The notes: generated from the sequence alone by a model not told the origin. A stretch of 64,000 bases of DNA from Bdellovibrionales bacterium (GCA_020628165.1 JAHDFM010000010.1:27927-91926), one strand, 5' to 3'. Shown: positions 26,901 through 36,840, counted from the first letter of the stretch. Made by a program: numbers and translations.

Positions 26901-28517
26901 TTACTTTCTTTTTAAGACGTAGACGTCATCTTCGTAAAGCTTATCTATAATGACATTGTACATGTCGTAAACATCCACATTTTTACATGCAGGTGCTTTC
27001 GTGTTTCCGTATGTGCTTATGAATCCTGCTTTGTTCACAGCTGTAAAGCTTTGGGTTTCGTGTGTGATATAAATACGGTCACCACTTTTTAGACACTCAG
27101 AATCAATGCCTTTATCAGTTCTTATAATGATGTCATTGGTTTCTTTTAAGCTTTCAGGAACATTTATGACTGAGCTCTTAACTGTTAATTGATTGGCAAA
27201 GCGCTTGCCATGCCTGTAACTGAAGTAGTCTTCAATCACGGCGTAATCTTCTTTTTCTTTAACGTAATAAAAAGGCATATTGTTGTCGCCTTCACCACCA
27301 AGAAAATTTATGTGTTTCATGGTGACTGGAGCAAAGAAGGCGTCGTCTCCATCGTAGACTTTGCGTTCAATTAATTTTTTGACAATGTATTTTTGATTGT
27401 GTTGATTGGTACAGCCACTTCGAGAGTCTCTTGGAGTGAAATTCACGTTACAAGCATCTTGAAAGTTACTGATGGCAAGAACAACAGTTGGTGTATCGGC
27501 CGCGAAAAACTGTGGGCTAACAATTGACTTGGGATCACTATCTATGAGTTTTACTAATGACTTATAAGGATTACCTCCAGGTATGTGTTTATTGCCATCA
27601 GTCTCAAAGTCTTGTGCAAGATCAGCAAATATTGGTAAAAGGATGTCATCTAAAGAATCAGGTTGGCTGGTTTTTAGTTCTTTTAGTTCTTTATAAAACT
27701 TTCCTGAAAGAAGTTCATCGGTCGTGGCAACCAAAATGCCCAAAGTGTAATGAAGATCACCTTTTGTTTCATAAACGGCTTTGATGAAATCTTTTATAAT
27801 ATTTTTTGTTATAGATTTCCTTAAAGGACTTGATTTTGCTTTTAAGGCATTAGGATCTAGAACTAATAACATGTGAAAGTGGTTAAATTCGTGAATGCTC
27901 AGTTCACCTGTTTCAGAAATATTTTGGACTGGGCTGTTAGCGGGAACAAGAACTTCCATAGGTATGGCATCTTGCCTTGGTGCTGCAGAAACTATTACAC
28001 CAGGTGTTGGTGGTAGATCCTCACTTGTTGATTGGCTAGGTTTTGGTTTTTTAACGTCTGGAATATCTTCTGGCGGTAGTCTGCCGTCATCTTTGTCATC
28101 TTCACATTCTTGTGAACGACATTGATTTGATGAGTTTTTATAAGGGTCTTTAACAGTGTGCCTTTGATTATTACTATCAGGGTTTACAGTCGTACCTGGT
28201 ACATCAACAATTGTATCTGAAGATTCACGTGGAATGGGTGGAGGAGGTTCTCTTCGCTCTTCATCACTGCGATCGTCTCTATGTCGATGATCCTCTTCAT
28301 TGGGGATGTACTCAGGAGAGCCATGATATCTATCATCGTGATGATAGCCATCGTCTGAGTGATTGCGGTTGTGGTCAAAGTTTTTTGGTGTCGTTGCAAC
28401 GCCTGGTCTTGCTTTTAAGCGTGATTTTTCACAGCCTGTAAGCAAGAAAAAGCTTGTGCATGAAAAAAACAGTGCCACAAACAACTTTGAGTTTAAAATT
28501 GATAATAAATATTTCAT
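26901..28517 (-). CDS. Large lipoprotein with disordered His/Asp/Arg/Pro-rich segment
   Basis: A 538-residue protein with lipobox LLTGC near residue 29. Residues of about 45-190 are low complexity, with HHDD, ERREPPPP and DKDDGRLPPED-type runs, presumably a flexible spacer. From about residue 210 a folded domain begins with FNHFHMLLVLDPNALKAKSS, which resembles the first strand of a von Willebrand factor A-type domain, with later TPTVVLAISNFQDAC as a core strand. A metal-binding MIDAS could not be confirmed. The ATG at 28517 follows GAGGTGGAAG. No function recognised; a surface adhesion role is possible. Confidence 0.75.
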   Translation of the reverse strand: MKYLLSILNSKLFVALFFSCTSFFLLTGCEKSRLKARPGVATTPKNFDHNRNHSDDGYHHDDRYHGSPEYIPNEEDHRHRDDRSDEERREPPPPIPRESSDTIVDVPGTTVNPDSNNQRHTVKDPYKNSSNQCRSQECEDDKDDGRLPPEDIPDVKKPKPSQSTSEDLPPTPGVIVSAAPRQDAIPMEVLVPANSPVQNISETGELSIHEFNHFHMLLVLDPNALKAKSSPLRKSITKNIIKDFIKAVYETKGDLHYTLGILVATTDELLSGKFYKELKELKTSQPDSLDDILLPIFADLAQDFETDGNKHIPGGNPYKSLVKLIDSDPKSIVSPQFFAADTPTVVLAISNFQDACNVNFTPRDSRSGCTNQHNQKYIVKKLIERKVYDGDDAFFAPVTMKHINFLGGEGDNNMPFYYVKEKEDYAVIEDYFSYRHGKRFANQLTVKSSVINVPESLKETNDIIIRTDKGIDSECLKSGDRIYITHETQSFTAVNKAGFISTYGNTKAPACKNVDVYDMYNVIIDKLYEDDVYVLKRK

Positions 28518-28702
28518 CTTCCACCTCATTAAAGATTTACAATCATCAATTTTGCAAATGCAGGACCGAAAAGGAGCCTTGATTACTTAATGTTTTCAAA
28601 TACTTACGGTTGATACTTTATGGCTAATGAAGTCAATTGGTGCGAAAAGACAAAAAATGGCATATGAATGATCAAGTTGCAGTCAACCTCCAGGGGGGTA
28701 GT

Positions 28703-29416
28703 ATGATGGTGTTTAGAGTTTTACTTTTAGCATTTATTTTGAGTTCGGTGTCCGTAGTGGCCTGTGACGATCCAACTAAAGAGCTAATAAATGACTATGC
28801 AGGCAGCTTATATACGAGAGTGATTGGTTTAGAGCAGGCACTATTGACCTATCAAACAAGTTTAGAAGTGTCTTACACGGAGCTTAGTCAATTGTCAGAA
28901 AACAAAAAACCACTCACGGAGTCACTTGTGGATCCTATTCAATTGAGTGATGAAGACTATATAGCCAGTCTTGAAACATACTTTGAAGAACACGAAAGCA
29001 GTCTCTTCGCTTGGGATGACCCAGAGAGTTCTTTGTTAAAAGCAGTCAATGACTGTGCCCAACTTAAGAACAAATCAACGGACATTGACGAGCTAGTGTC
29101 AGCACATCTCGAAGATGTGAATTTGGAGGACTCTATTTTTACCACTTTGTTTGATACTTTTTACTTGTATTCAGATTTTGTGGTTAATGAATATGAAAGT
29201 TATTTTGAGGCCCTTGAAAACGGGGAGTTTGTGCCTGAGGCAGGGTATTTTTTGAACTTAGATTTAATTGCAAACAAGATTTCAGTTGGTGGGCAATGTG
29301 CTAAAGACTTATTCAATTTGAGCTTTAAAAACTTTTGTAAACTCACTCAAGCCTTAGAAATCGACAATCTGAACTGCGTAAGTCCTCCATTTGAGGGCGT
29401 TATGACTTGTAATTAG
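28703..29416 (+). CDS. Exported, possibly lipid-modified, protein of unknown function
   Basis: About 237 residues beginning MMVFRVLLLAFILSSVSVVAC. The VVAC sequence could be a lipobox or simply a signal-peptidase site near Cys. The mature protein is acidic and largely helical, with TRVIGLEQALLTYQTSLEVS suggesting a short coiled coil, and has five cysteines (NDCAQLK, GQCAKDL, NFCKLT, LNCVS, MTCN). The start is chosen at 28703 after AGGGGGGT; the longer frame to 28637 lacks a ribosome site. No family recognised. The SRPBCC gene begins about 50 bp downstream. Confidence 0.68.
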   Translation: MMVFRVLLLAFILSSVSVVACDDPTKELINDYAGSLYTRVIGLEQALLTYQTSLEVSYTELSQLSENKKPLTESLVDPIQLSDEDYIASLETYFEEHESSLFAWDDPESSLLKAVNDCAQLKNKSTDIDELVSAHLEDVNLEDSIFTTLFDTFYLYSDFVVNEYESYFEALENGEFVPEAGYFLNLDLIANKISVGGQCAKDLFNLSFKNFCKLTQALEIDNLNCVSPPFEGVMTCN

Positions 29417-29464
29417 GCCTTAGGACAATTAAAGTTTTTAAATATTTTTATTGAAAGGTGAGAT

Positions 29465-29893
29465 ATGGCAACTGTTGAAACGGAAGAAGTATTTGATTGC
29501 ACAGTAGAGCAGTTCTACAATTTATTAATCGACTATGAGTCTTATGGAGAGTTTCTTGACGACGTAGACAGTTGTGAAGTTATTGAAGAAGACGATGATT
29601 ATAAGATCGTTGAGTACAGAGTTTCCGTGGTTAAGTCTTTTAGCTATCGTTTGCGCATGGAAGAAAACGGCGAAGATATGATTTCTTGGACGCTCGAATC
29701 TGGAGACCTTTTTAAAGTTTCAAACGGATCGTGGGAGCTCGAAGAGCAAGACGGTAAAACTTTAGCTAAGTATAGTATCGAAGCAAAGTTTAAAGTTTTT
29801 GTTCCTGGCCCGATCGCAAAAATGGCTGTCAATGTGAACTTACCGAATATGATGAAGTCTTACCACAAAAGAGTCGCAGAACTTTACTCCTAA
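29465..29893 (+). CDS. SRPBCC (START-like, COQ10/RatA-type) protein
   Basis: A 142-residue cytosolic protein of the SRPBCC/polyketide cyclase-like superfamily. The N-terminal strand-helix TEEVFDCTVEQFYNLLIDYE, then YGEFLDDVDSCEVIEE, and the long C-terminal helix ending MMKSYHKRVAELYS match the COQ10/RatA branch with its helix-grip fold. Members bind hydrophobic ligands; COQ10 binds ubiquinone and RatA is proposed to affect ribosomes. Which applies here cannot be judged. AAAGGTGAG precedes the ATG. Confidence 0.85.
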   Translation: MATVETEEVFDCTVEQFYNLLIDYESYGEFLDDVDSCEVIEEDDDYKIVEYRVSVVKSFSYRLRMEENGEDMISWTLESGDLFKVSNGSWELEEQDGKTLAKYSIEAKFKVFVPGPIAKMAVNVNLPNMMKSYHKRVAELYS

Positions 29894-29976
29894 GTTAATG
29901 TTAAATAAATAAAAACCAGTCAATAAGTTCTCAGCTTATGAAAACAGTTCTTCGACTAGGGCGACAAAGTTGCAGT

Positions 29977-30810
29977 TTAATCTTCTTTGTTGAAGAGTTT
30001 TTTGAAGTCACTTTGGTTCATGAATTTTTGTATGGACGTTTCGTCCACTTTTTGAGTGTTGCCGAGCGATTGTTTGAGCATGGCTGGCTCCACTTTTTCT
30101 TTGAGGTGTTCTTGCAAAAGAATTTGTTTGGTCACCCATTCTTGTTCGGACTGAGTTGGCGATAGGTCGATATCTTCTCTGGCTTTGTCTGCATTGGTTA
30201 CAAGGGCATCATCTTGTAAGCGTATGTTTTCGACGCTAATGTCTCGTGCCGTGTAGGATTCGCTCCGGTTGCTGTAGTCTGACTCTTCATAAAACTTTGC
30301 GGCCGTCTTGTTTTTAGTTATGTGGGTGAACTTCATGTATCGTTCAATGAGTTCTACTGGATTGTTTTGCTCCGGCGGTCGGTCCACAAGAACTTGTCGA
30401 CAGTTGAGAATAAAAGTGAGAAATGACTTATTCACTTCTCTACTTTTGGCTTCATTTTGTGCCATCTTACTTAGCTGATCGATAAGAAAAGTGATTTTGG
30501 GTTGATTGGTGTAGTGATTATCAACGTGACTGATCAGGCGCCGGATGAAGTCTTGACGGAGTATGAGCTCTTGTCTACGGTCGATGTGACGAACTAATAA
30601 AAGCTGATCTTTCTTTCCAATATTAGCTCTTGAGGTGATGTCTTTGATCTTAGCTTCTAAAGATTTTATCTGATTGCGATTGTTGATAGATAAAAATTCA
30701 ATCTCTTGCAATAATTCGCTGCTTTTGGCAAAACAAAAGAATTGGCTGATTACGGCAAAGAGTAGACTTGCAACAATAAAGAATAATCGTGTCTTTGTAC
30801 TGATCAACAT
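29977..30810 (-). CDS. Membrane-anchored coiled-coil protein of unknown function
   Basis: A 277-residue protein with one N-terminal hydrophobic helix (residues 8-28), either an anchor or uncleaved signal. The next 40 residues are a coiled coil (SSELLQEIEFLSINNRNQIK) and most of the rest is charged helix. The C-terminus is Lys/Gln-rich. No domain recognised. It is divergent from tilS, with only 46 bp between the two starts, so the promoters must overlap. Confidence 0.7.
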   Translation of the reverse strand: MLISTKTRLFFIVASLLFAVISQFFCFAKSSELLQEIEFLSINNRNQIKSLEAKIKDITSRANIGKKDQLLLVRHIDRRQELILRQDFIRRLISHVDNHYTNQPKITFLIDQLSKMAQNEAKSREVNKSFLTFILNCRQVLVDRPPEQNNPVELIERYMKFTHITKNKTAAKFYEESDYSNRSESYTARDISVENIRLQDDALVTNADKAREDIDLSPTQSEQEWVTKQILLQEHLKEKVEPAMLKQSLGNTQKVDETSIQKFMNQSDFKKLFNKED

Positions 30811-30856
30811 ATTAATATTATATCGGAATTAGGTTTTAAAAACTTGTAAAAATCTT

Positions 30857-31843
30857 ATGGCGTATCTCAATCTGGAACACAAATTGGTCGAGTTATTTAA
30901 GTCTCACTCTTTCTCTCCAAATATTTTGGTTTGCGCAAGTGGTGGAGTCGATTCAATGGCTCTTTTATCTGCTCTTACACAGTTGCAAAAGCAGTTTCAG
31001 CTGAATCTACAAGTCATTCATGTTCATCATGGAATGTCTCAAAGTGAAACACAAACCAAGTTTCGTGACCAATGTGCCCAGCTTGTACAAAATGAGTGTG
31101 AGAAGTTAGGGGTGCCTTTGCATTGCAACTGTTCTGAGAAAGAAGGGCTTACTTTTTCTCCAGAAAAACAATTAAGTTCAGAGGCTGAGTTCAGAGGCTT
31201 TCGTGAGGCCTACTTTGCTAAGGTTTTAACACAAAACCCAGGTTACCAATTGGCACTTGCCCACCATCAGCAAGATTTACTAGAGACTCGGCTTATTCAG
31301 TTGATTCGAGGAAGTGGTGTTGATGGTTTTCTTTCATTAAAGCTTCAATCACAGAATAAACTGCGACCGTTCATAAATGTTAGTAAACAAGAAATACTGA
31401 CTTACGCCAAAGCAAGAAATGTGAATCACTTCGAAGACCCGAGCAATACAGATTCAAAGTATTTGCGCAATTGGATGCGCACAGAGTGGTTGCCAACTCT
31501 TGAAAGTTTTCGTCCGGGGAGTGTAAAGACACTGTCAAACTCTCTCGACAATTTGGCTGATGAATTGTTTGGCAAAGAGGCACCGTGGCTGGAAACTTGG
31601 GCAAAGGTCTATAACGCAGAAAGCCGGTGTTTGAACCTGACAAGCCTTTGGTTGTTATCTCGTTATGAACAAAGAAAGTGCATTGCTACTTTACTTAAAA
31701 AAAACTTGGTTAATTTATTTTCAAAAAATCAAATAGATGAGGTGTTAAAGCGCCTTGACTCTCCAGAAAAAGTCCACAAATTTGATATGTTGGAGCTCAC
31801 CTGGTCTGTTGGAGACAATGAGTTAACTGTAGGCACAAACTGA
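30857..31843 (+). CDS. tilS: tRNA(Ile)-lysidine synthetase
   Basis: A 328-residue enzyme that uses ATP and lysine to turn C34 of the AUA-reading tRNA-Ile into lysidine. The N-type ATP-pyrophosphatase loop SGGVDS is at residues 28-33, with VIHVHHGMSQSE and LALAHHQQDLLETRLIQLIR further on, all diagnostic of TilS. The C-terminal region is short, as in the compact form of the enzyme. It is upstream of ftsH with 150 bp between, an order often seen in proteobacteria. Confidence 0.95.
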   Translation: MAYLNLEHKLVELFKSHSFSPNILVCASGGVDSMALLSALTQLQKQFQLNLQVIHVHHGMSQSETQTKFRDQCAQLVQNECEKLGVPLHCNCSEKEGLTFSPEKQLSSEAEFRGFREAYFAKVLTQNPGYQLALAHHQQDLLETRLIQLIRGSGVDGFLSLKLQSQNKLRPFINVSKQEILTYAKARNVNHFEDPSNTDSKYLRNWMRTEWLPTLESFRPGSVKTLSNSLDNLADELFGKEAPWLETWAKVYNAESRCLNLTSLWLLSRYEQRKCIATLLKKNLVNLFSKNQIDEVLKRLDSPEKVHKFDMLELTWSVGDNELTVGTN

Positions 31844-31955
31844 GGCGATTTATTTATTCTTTTGTCTAACATAAAGAGTCCTATTTTGAACCCGAACAGC
31901 CTTCGTGATATCTTATAACTAAGATCATTGACTGAAAAAAGTGGTCGAATTCATT

Positions 31956-31973
31956 AACCCAGGACGGGTTTTT
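31956..31973 (+). terminator. Weak terminator-like hairpin upstream of ftsH
   Basis: AACCC / GGGTT with a five-base loop followed by TTT, 20 bp before the ftsH start. It may end tilS transcription or lie in the ftsH leader. Confidence 0.35.
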
Positions 31974-31993
31974 ATGTTAGGAAAAGGAAGACT

Positions 31994-33994
31994 ATGAAGT
32001 ACGCAGGTCCAAGTAAATCACCTCAAAAAACATTCGCTATGTGGGCACTCATTGCCATTGTTGCGGTGGTTATTTTTCAATTTCAAGAAAATAAAAGATT
32101 ACTCACCATCAGTAACTTTGAATACCCGCAGTTTGTTGAGGCTTTAAACAATGAAGAGATTAAATCAGTTAAGATTCATTTGGACTCGGCCCAAATCAGT
32201 GGTGAAATCAAAGATAAATTCAAAGCAAAATATAAGAATGCCACTCAATTTCGTTTTAACTCAGAAACAAGCCCTGAGATCCGTGAAAAGATAGAAGCCA
32301 AAGGTTTAATACCTATTTTTGAAAAATCTGAAAACTCCATGCTAACGTCTTTCTTTTTGCAAGCACTTCCACTAATTCTAATTGTCGTTATGTTTTTGTT
32401 TCTTTTCAGACAGCTGCAAGCTGGTGGTGGAAAGGCTATGAGTTTCGGAAAAAGTCGAGCCAAACTTTTGACTGAAAACAAACACAAAGTCACATTTAAA
32501 GATGTGGCTGGAGTGGAAGAGGCAAAAACTGATTTACAAGAGATTGTTGAGTTTTTAAAAAACCCTAAAAAGTTCACTCGCCTTGGTGGTCGTATTCCTA
32601 AAGGGGTTTTACTTGTTGGGCCTCCGGGCACAGGAAAAACACTTTTGGCGAGAGCTGTAGCCGGTGAAGCGAATGTTCCTTTCTACACAATTTCAGGTTC
32701 TGATTTTGTCGAGATGTTTGTGGGTGTTGGTGCCAGTCGAGTGCGCGACTTGTTTGAACAAGGTAAGAAGAACGCTCCTTGTTTGATCTTCATTGATGAA
32801 ATAGATGCCGTCGGACGTCATCGTGGTGCCGGCATGGGGGGTGGTCACGATGAACGTGAACAAACACTGAACCAGTTATTAGTTGAGATGGATGGTTTTG
32901 AAGGCAGTGAAGGAGTCATTTTAATCGCAGCAACTAACAGACCTGATGTTTTAGATCCTGCGCTTTTAAGACCAGGTCGTTTTGATCGCCGCGTGATCGT
33001 TGGTAAGCCAGACCTCAATGGTCGTGAACAGATATTAAAAGTGCACGTGAGAAAAACACCACTTGCTTCTGATGTAGAGGTGGGCAAAATTGCACGCGGA
33101 ACTCCAGGGTTTTCTGGTGCTGATCTTGAGAACTTAGTGAACGAAGCCGCTTTGCAAGCAGCTCGTGGTGACAAGCACAAAGTAGAAATGATCGACTTTG
33201 AAAAAGCCAAAGACAAAGTCATGATGGGTTCAGAGAGAAAGTCAATGGTATTGACCGAAGAAGACAAGCGCATCACCGCTTACCATGAAGCTGGCCACAC
33301 TCTTGTTGGAAAAAAATTAAAGGGAATTGACCCTATTCATAAAGTTTCTATCATTCCTCGTGGCATGGCTCTGGGTGTGACCGTAACATTGCCAGAAAAC
33401 GATGCCCTCAATTATAAAAAATCAAAAGCAGAAAACATGATTGCCTTTTTATTTGGAGGCCGTGCAGCTGAGGAAATTATCTTTAAAGACTTCACGACGG
33501 GTGCCGGCAATGATATCGAACGTGCCACAGAACTTGCTCGCAAAATGGTTTGTGAGTGGGGGATGAGTGAAAAAATTGGACCGCTGGCTTTAGAAAAATC
33601 AGGTGGCCCCGTTTTCTTAGGTATGCAAGGCAGCCAAGAAAAAGAATATTCTCAGTCGAAGGCTGCTGAAGTTGACGCTGAAGTCAGACGCATAGTGACA
33701 GAAGGTCACGAGGTCGCTATTAGGATTTTGAACGAAAACGCTGAGGCTTTAGAGGCCATCACTCAAGCGCTTCTTGAATATGAAACCATTGATGGAGCAG
33801 AGGTGGACATGCTCATAGCTGGTAAAACAGTTGAGGACATTCGCAAAATTCGTGGTGATAAGCAAAAGCTCAGTGACGCTGAACAAAAAGAAGCCGCTGC
33901 TCAGGCGGCTGCTCGTGAGGCTGAATTAAAAAAACAACAAGAAGAAAATAATTCTTCTGATGGGCTTGGCGACCCAGATCCAGTTACTGCATAA
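31994..33994 (+). CDS. ftsH: ATP-dependent zinc metalloprotease FtsH
   Basis: A 666-residue membrane protease that degrades misfolded membrane proteins and regulators. Two transmembrane helices lie near residues 13-29 and 119-139 with a periplasmic domain between them. The AAA module has Walker A GPPGTGKT (209-216), Walker [13 protein letters not shown] (264-275) and the second region of homology with [19 protein letters not shown]. The zinc site is HEAGH (431-435), with the third ligand Asp in [11 protein letters not shown]. The C-terminal tail is Ala/Glu/Lys-rich. ATG follows GGAAAAGGAAG. It leads the ftsH-glmM-tsaE run, with eight bases before glmM. Confidence 0.98.
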   Translation: MKYAGPSKSPQKTFAMWALIAIVAVVIFQFQENKRLLTISNFEYPQFVEALNNEEIKSVKIHLDSAQISGEIKDKFKAKYKNATQFRFNSETSPEIREKIEAKGLIPIFEKSENSMLTSFFLQALPLILIVVMFLFLFRQLQAGGGKAMSFGKSRAKLLTENKHKVTFKDVAGVEEAKTDLQEIVEFLKNPKKFTRLGGRIPKGVLLVGPPGTGKTLLARAVAGEANVPFYTISGSDFVEMFVGVGASRVRDLFEQGKKNAPCLIFIDEIDAVGRHRGAGMGGGHDEREQTLNQLLVEMDGFEGSEGVILIAATNRPDVLDPALLRPGRFDRRVIVGKPDLNGREQILKVHVRKTPLASDVEVGKIARGTPGFSGADLENLVNEAALQAARGDKHKVEMIDFEKAKDKVMMGSERKSMVLTEEDKRITAYHEAGHTLVGKKLKGIDPIHKVSIIPRGMALGVTVTLPENDALNYKKSKAENMIAFLFGGRAAEEIIFKDFTTGAGNDIERATELARKMVCEWGMSEKIGPLALEKSGGPVFLGMQGSQEKEYSQSKAAEVDAEVRRIVTEGHEVAIRILNENAEALEAITQALLEYETIDGAEVDMLIAGKTVEDIRKIRGDKQKLSDAEQKEAAAQAAAREAELKKQQEENNSSDGLGDPDPVTA

Positions 33995-34002
33995 TCGCGG
34001 TT

Positions 34003-35385
34003 ATGAAATACAAAGGAATTTTCGGAACAGACGGTATTCGTGGGAAGGCTAATCAGTTTCCCATGACAGCGAACGTGGCTATGCGAGTTGGGCAAGCCAT
34101 GGGGTATCTCTTAACAAAAAGTAAAAAGCCTAAAGGGGTTGGCAATAAAGAGCCACAGCCAATGGTGCTCATTGGTAAAGACACCCGTTTGTCAGGTTAT
34201 ATGATAGAACAGGCTCTTTCTAGTGGTTTCAACTCGATGGGAGTGAAGGTGAATTTAACGGGGCCACTTCCTACTCCAGGAATTGGTTTTTTAGCTCAGA
34301 ACATGCGCGCTGATGCCGGGATTGTCATATCGGCCTCTCACAATAAGTTTCACGACAATGGCATTAAAATATTTGGAAAAGACGGCTTCAAAATTCCAGA
34401 CGAAATGGAGCAAGAGATTGAGAGACTGATTTCAAGTGACGAACTCGATAATTATTTGTCTGAGTCTGAAAAAATTGGCCGCACCCGCCGTATCGATGAT
34501 GCGAGCGGTAGATACATCGTCTACGCTAAAAATACCTTTCCTTGGGATCAAACCTTGGATGGACTTCGAGTTGTGCTCGACTGTGCCAATGGGGCTGGGT
34601 ACAAGGTGGCTCCTGCAATCTTTGAAGAGCTTGGTGCTGAAGTCATTCTTTACGGAGATGAGCCCAATGGCTTTAATATCAACCACAAAGTGGGAGCTTT
34701 GCATCCTGATAAGGCCTGTGAGTCGGTTTTAAAGTACCGCGCTGATGTTGGTATTACCATCGATGGTGATGCTGACCGAGTCATTATGATTGATGAAAAA
34801 GGACGTGTTGTTAATGGGGATCACATTTTAACAATTGTTGCTCTGCACTTAAAAGAAATGAACCGCTTAACTAACAACACTGTCGTTGCTACTGAGATGA
34901 GCAATATTGGTTTTGACCGAGTGATGAATCAACACGGCATCAATGTGGTTCGCACAGGGGTCGGTGATAAAAAAGTAGTGCAAGAAATGCTTAAGAACAA
35001 CTTTGTTCTGGGTGGTGAGCAATCAGGGCATATTATTTGCCTAGAGCACAGTACGACTGGTGATGGCTGTGTGGCAGCGCTCAATGTTTTGGCTGCCATG
35101 AAAGCTTCAGGAAAAACTTTGAGTGAGCTCAATGACCTGATGGAAGACATGCCGCAAGTTCTCATCAACACACGCGTTAAATTAAAAACACCTCTGGATC
35201 AAATAGAAGGCTATGAAAAGCTTATTAAAAACGCTCAAGATCAATTGGGCGAGTTTGGCCGCATCTTTGTCAGGTTTTCAGGAACTGAGCCTGTTGTCAG
35301 AGTTTTGGTAGAAGGTGAAAGCCGCAACACTATTGGGCAGTTGGCAGAAGAGATTGCTGGTTTTTTACAGAAAAAGCTGTCATAG
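34003..35385 (+). CDS. glmM: Phosphoglucosamine mutase
   Basis: A 460-residue enzyme that converts glucosamine 6-phosphate to glucosamine 1-phosphate for UDP-GlcNAc, peptidoglycan and LPS synthesis. The N-terminus FGTDGIRG is diagnostic. The phosphoserine is Ser112 in VISASHNKFHDNG; the metal loop is DGDADR; the sugar loop is GGEQSGH; the phosphate-binding loop is RFSGTEPVVRV. It starts eight bases after ftsH, as in many bacteria, and is followed by tsaE 50 bp downstream. Confidence 0.97.
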   Translation: MKYKGIFGTDGIRGKANQFPMTANVAMRVGQAMGYLLTKSKKPKGVGNKEPQPMVLIGKDTRLSGYMIEQALSSGFNSMGVKVNLTGPLPTPGIGFLAQNMRADAGIVISASHNKFHDNGIKIFGKDGFKIPDEMEQEIERLISSDELDNYLSESEKIGRTRRIDDASGRYIVYAKNTFPWDQTLDGLRVVLDCANGAGYKVAPAIFEELGAEVILYGDEPNGFNINHKVGALHPDKACESVLKYRADVGITIDGDADRVIMIDEKGRVVNGDHILTIVALHLKEMNRLTNNTVVATEMSNIGFDRVMNQHGINVVRTGVGDKKVVQEMLKNNFVLGGEQSGHIICLEHSTTGDGCVAALNVLAAMKASGKTLSELNDLMEDMPQVLINTRVKLKTPLDQIEGYEKLIKNAQDQLGEFGRIFVRFSGTEPVVRVLVEGESRNTIGQLAEEIAGFLQKKLS

Positions 35386-35435
35386 ATAATCTTTAAGACA
35401 ATCAATTCCCCCTAGGTAGGTGAAGAGTAAGGCTT

Positions 35436-35873
35436 ATGGAGTCATTTGATATTTCTACATTAGAGAAATTAAGAAGCGCTGTGAATAATTTAGTTTCACA
35501 ATTTTCATCGAGACAATTGGTACTTCTTGAAGGACCTTTGGGTTCAGGCAAAACTCAAACTGTCAGGTACATTGTTGAAGAGCTAGGCGGCGGAGAAATT
35601 TGCTCTCCTAGCTTTGCTATTCACAACATCTATGAAACACCTAAAGGGGACATTGACCATATTGATCTCTACCGCTTGGATGATGACGATGACATTGCCT
35701 CAACTGGGTTTTGGGATATATTTGAAAAAGATGAAGGCTTAGTTCTCATTGAGTGGTCAAACTACTTAGCCAAAAATGAAGTGCCTACATATTGGGATCA
35801 AATCACACTCAAGATAGATGTTAGTGATTCTGGTGAAAGGCAACTCAATGCTTTAGATGTGCCAAAAAAATGA
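35436..35873 (+). CDS. tsaE: tRNA threonylcarbamoyladenosine biosynthesis ATPase TsaE
   Basis: A 145-residue P-loop ATPase that works with TsaB and TsaD to make t6A37 in ANN-reading tRNAs. Walker A is GPLGSGKT (33-40), followed by CSPSFAIHNIYETPKGDIDHID, LYRL, and the IEWSNYL motif near the C-terminus. Length is normal. The partner genes tsaB and tsaD are not in the window. It seems to end the ftsH-glmM run and is followed by a long AT-rich spacer. Confidence 0.93.
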   Translation: MESFDISTLEKLRSAVNNLVSQFSSRQLVLLEGPLGSGKTQTVRYIVEELGGGEICSPSFAIHNIYETPKGDIDHIDLYRLDDDDDIASTGFWDIFEKDEGLVLIEWSNYLAKNEVPTYWDQITLKIDVSDSGERQLNALDVPKK

Positions 35874-36397
35874 AGCTAACAAAGTGTTTATAGTTTTTTT
35901 ACACCCTGACGATTTTTCATTGTTCTATTTCTAAAGGGTGATCATTGGTGTGATCAAAACTACGCTTCGGTTTATGACTAAAACAAATTAAGTTTAGCTT
36001 ATTGCTAAAACATACTTTTTGTATTTCTTGAGGACCTATTTTTTTGTATTTGATTAAAATGCTAAGATGTATAAAGGCATTCAAATAAAAAAACTGTTTC
36101 AAATTTTTTTAAAAAAAGTGAATAAACATTATTTAAGATAAAAAATTTAAGTTTGGTTAAGAAAGTTTATTTTCAGTCAAGGGTGTTGCTTAAGTTTAAA
36201 TTGATCAAGAATCTTTGAACAATTTTTACTTTGAAATTAAATTAAGCAAAATAAAAAAAGTTGTAAACACTGATGTTAACTTTGTTAGCAAAACCATAGG
36301 TTTTCCACACAAAATGTGGATAAATAAAAAAAGTAAAAATTAATTTGCGCAAAGAAATAGAAATGAATAGTCTTAGATTTCTTTAAATGGAGTCCCA
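35874..36397. other. AT-rich intergenic region (524 bp) with DnaA-box-like sites
   Basis: Between tsaE and the MazG-like gene. The only frames are short and lack ribosome sites. The right half is dominated by A/T runs, and two facing DnaA-box-like 9-mers lie at 36301-36323. A long-looped CACCCT/AGGGTG pair near 35904-35940 might end tsaE transcription. Confidence 0.5.
36301..36323. promoter_or_regulatory. Pair of facing DnaA-box-like sites
   Basis: TGTGGATAA at 36315-36323 is the exact complement of the consensus DnaA box TTATCCACA. TTTTCCACA at 36301-36309 is the same box with one mismatch on the other strand. They face each other with five bases between, in a very AT-rich spacer 75 bp upstream of a nucleotide pyrophosphohydrolase gene. 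Confidence 0.45.
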
Positions 36398-36778
36398 ATG
36401 AATTCAAAAGAGTTTGTAGAAAACGCAATCAAAACAGAGTCGAGAAATTTTTCAGAAATAGGTGAGCGCATGAGTGAGGTTCGCAACCAAAGACTCTTGC
36501 ACGCAGGAATTGGTTTGGCCACAGAGGCGGGTGAGTTTTTAGACGCTCTTAAAAAGCATGTGTTTTACGGAAAAGAGTTAGACACTGTGAACTTGAGCGA
36601 AGAGATGGGCGATATTTTTTGGTACTGCGCTTTAATTGCCGATGAGTTAGGAGTTGACTTCAGCAAAGTCATGGACACTAACATCGCAAAACTCAAAGCT
36701 AGATACGGAGAAAAGTTCAGCGAAACAAAAGCTGAAAACAGAAACCTAAAAGCAGAACGCAATATCTTAGAACAGTAA
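36398..36778 (+). CDS. MazG-like nucleotide pyrophosphohydrolase
   Basis: A 126-residue all-alpha NTP pyrophosphatase of the MazG-like type, which hydrolyses (d)NTPs to NMP and pyrophosphate. The metal-binding motif is in LATEAGEFLDALKKH (40-54) and the matching helix LSEEMGDIFWYCALIADELG follows, giving the E-x3-E ... E-x3-D pattern. The C-terminal 25 residues are charged and unpaired with the family. The gene follows an AT-rich spacer with DnaA-box-like sites; a link to replication is only suggestive. Ends at a shared terminator. Confidence 0.85.
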   Translation: MNSKEFVENAIKTESRNFSEIGERMSEVRNQRLLHAGIGLATEAGEFLDALKKHVFYGKELDTVNLSEEMGDIFWYCALIADELGVDFSKVMDTNIAKLKARYGEKFSETKAENRNLKAERNILEQ

Positions 36779-36840
36779 AATTGTTTTAGACGAGGTGCTT
36801 TCATCCAGATCAAAAAGTCCAAAAAAGTATCTCAAAAATA

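Noticed and set aside
35917..36102. Minus-strand frame of about 61 codons downstream of tsaE
   Set aside because: No ribosome site, AT-rich chance frame in a spacer and no recognisable protein.
36180..36397. Idea that the spacer is the chromosomal replication origin
   Set aside because: Only two DnaA-box-like sites and no dnaA, rpmH, dnaN or gidA nearby; kept only as a DnaA-related observation.
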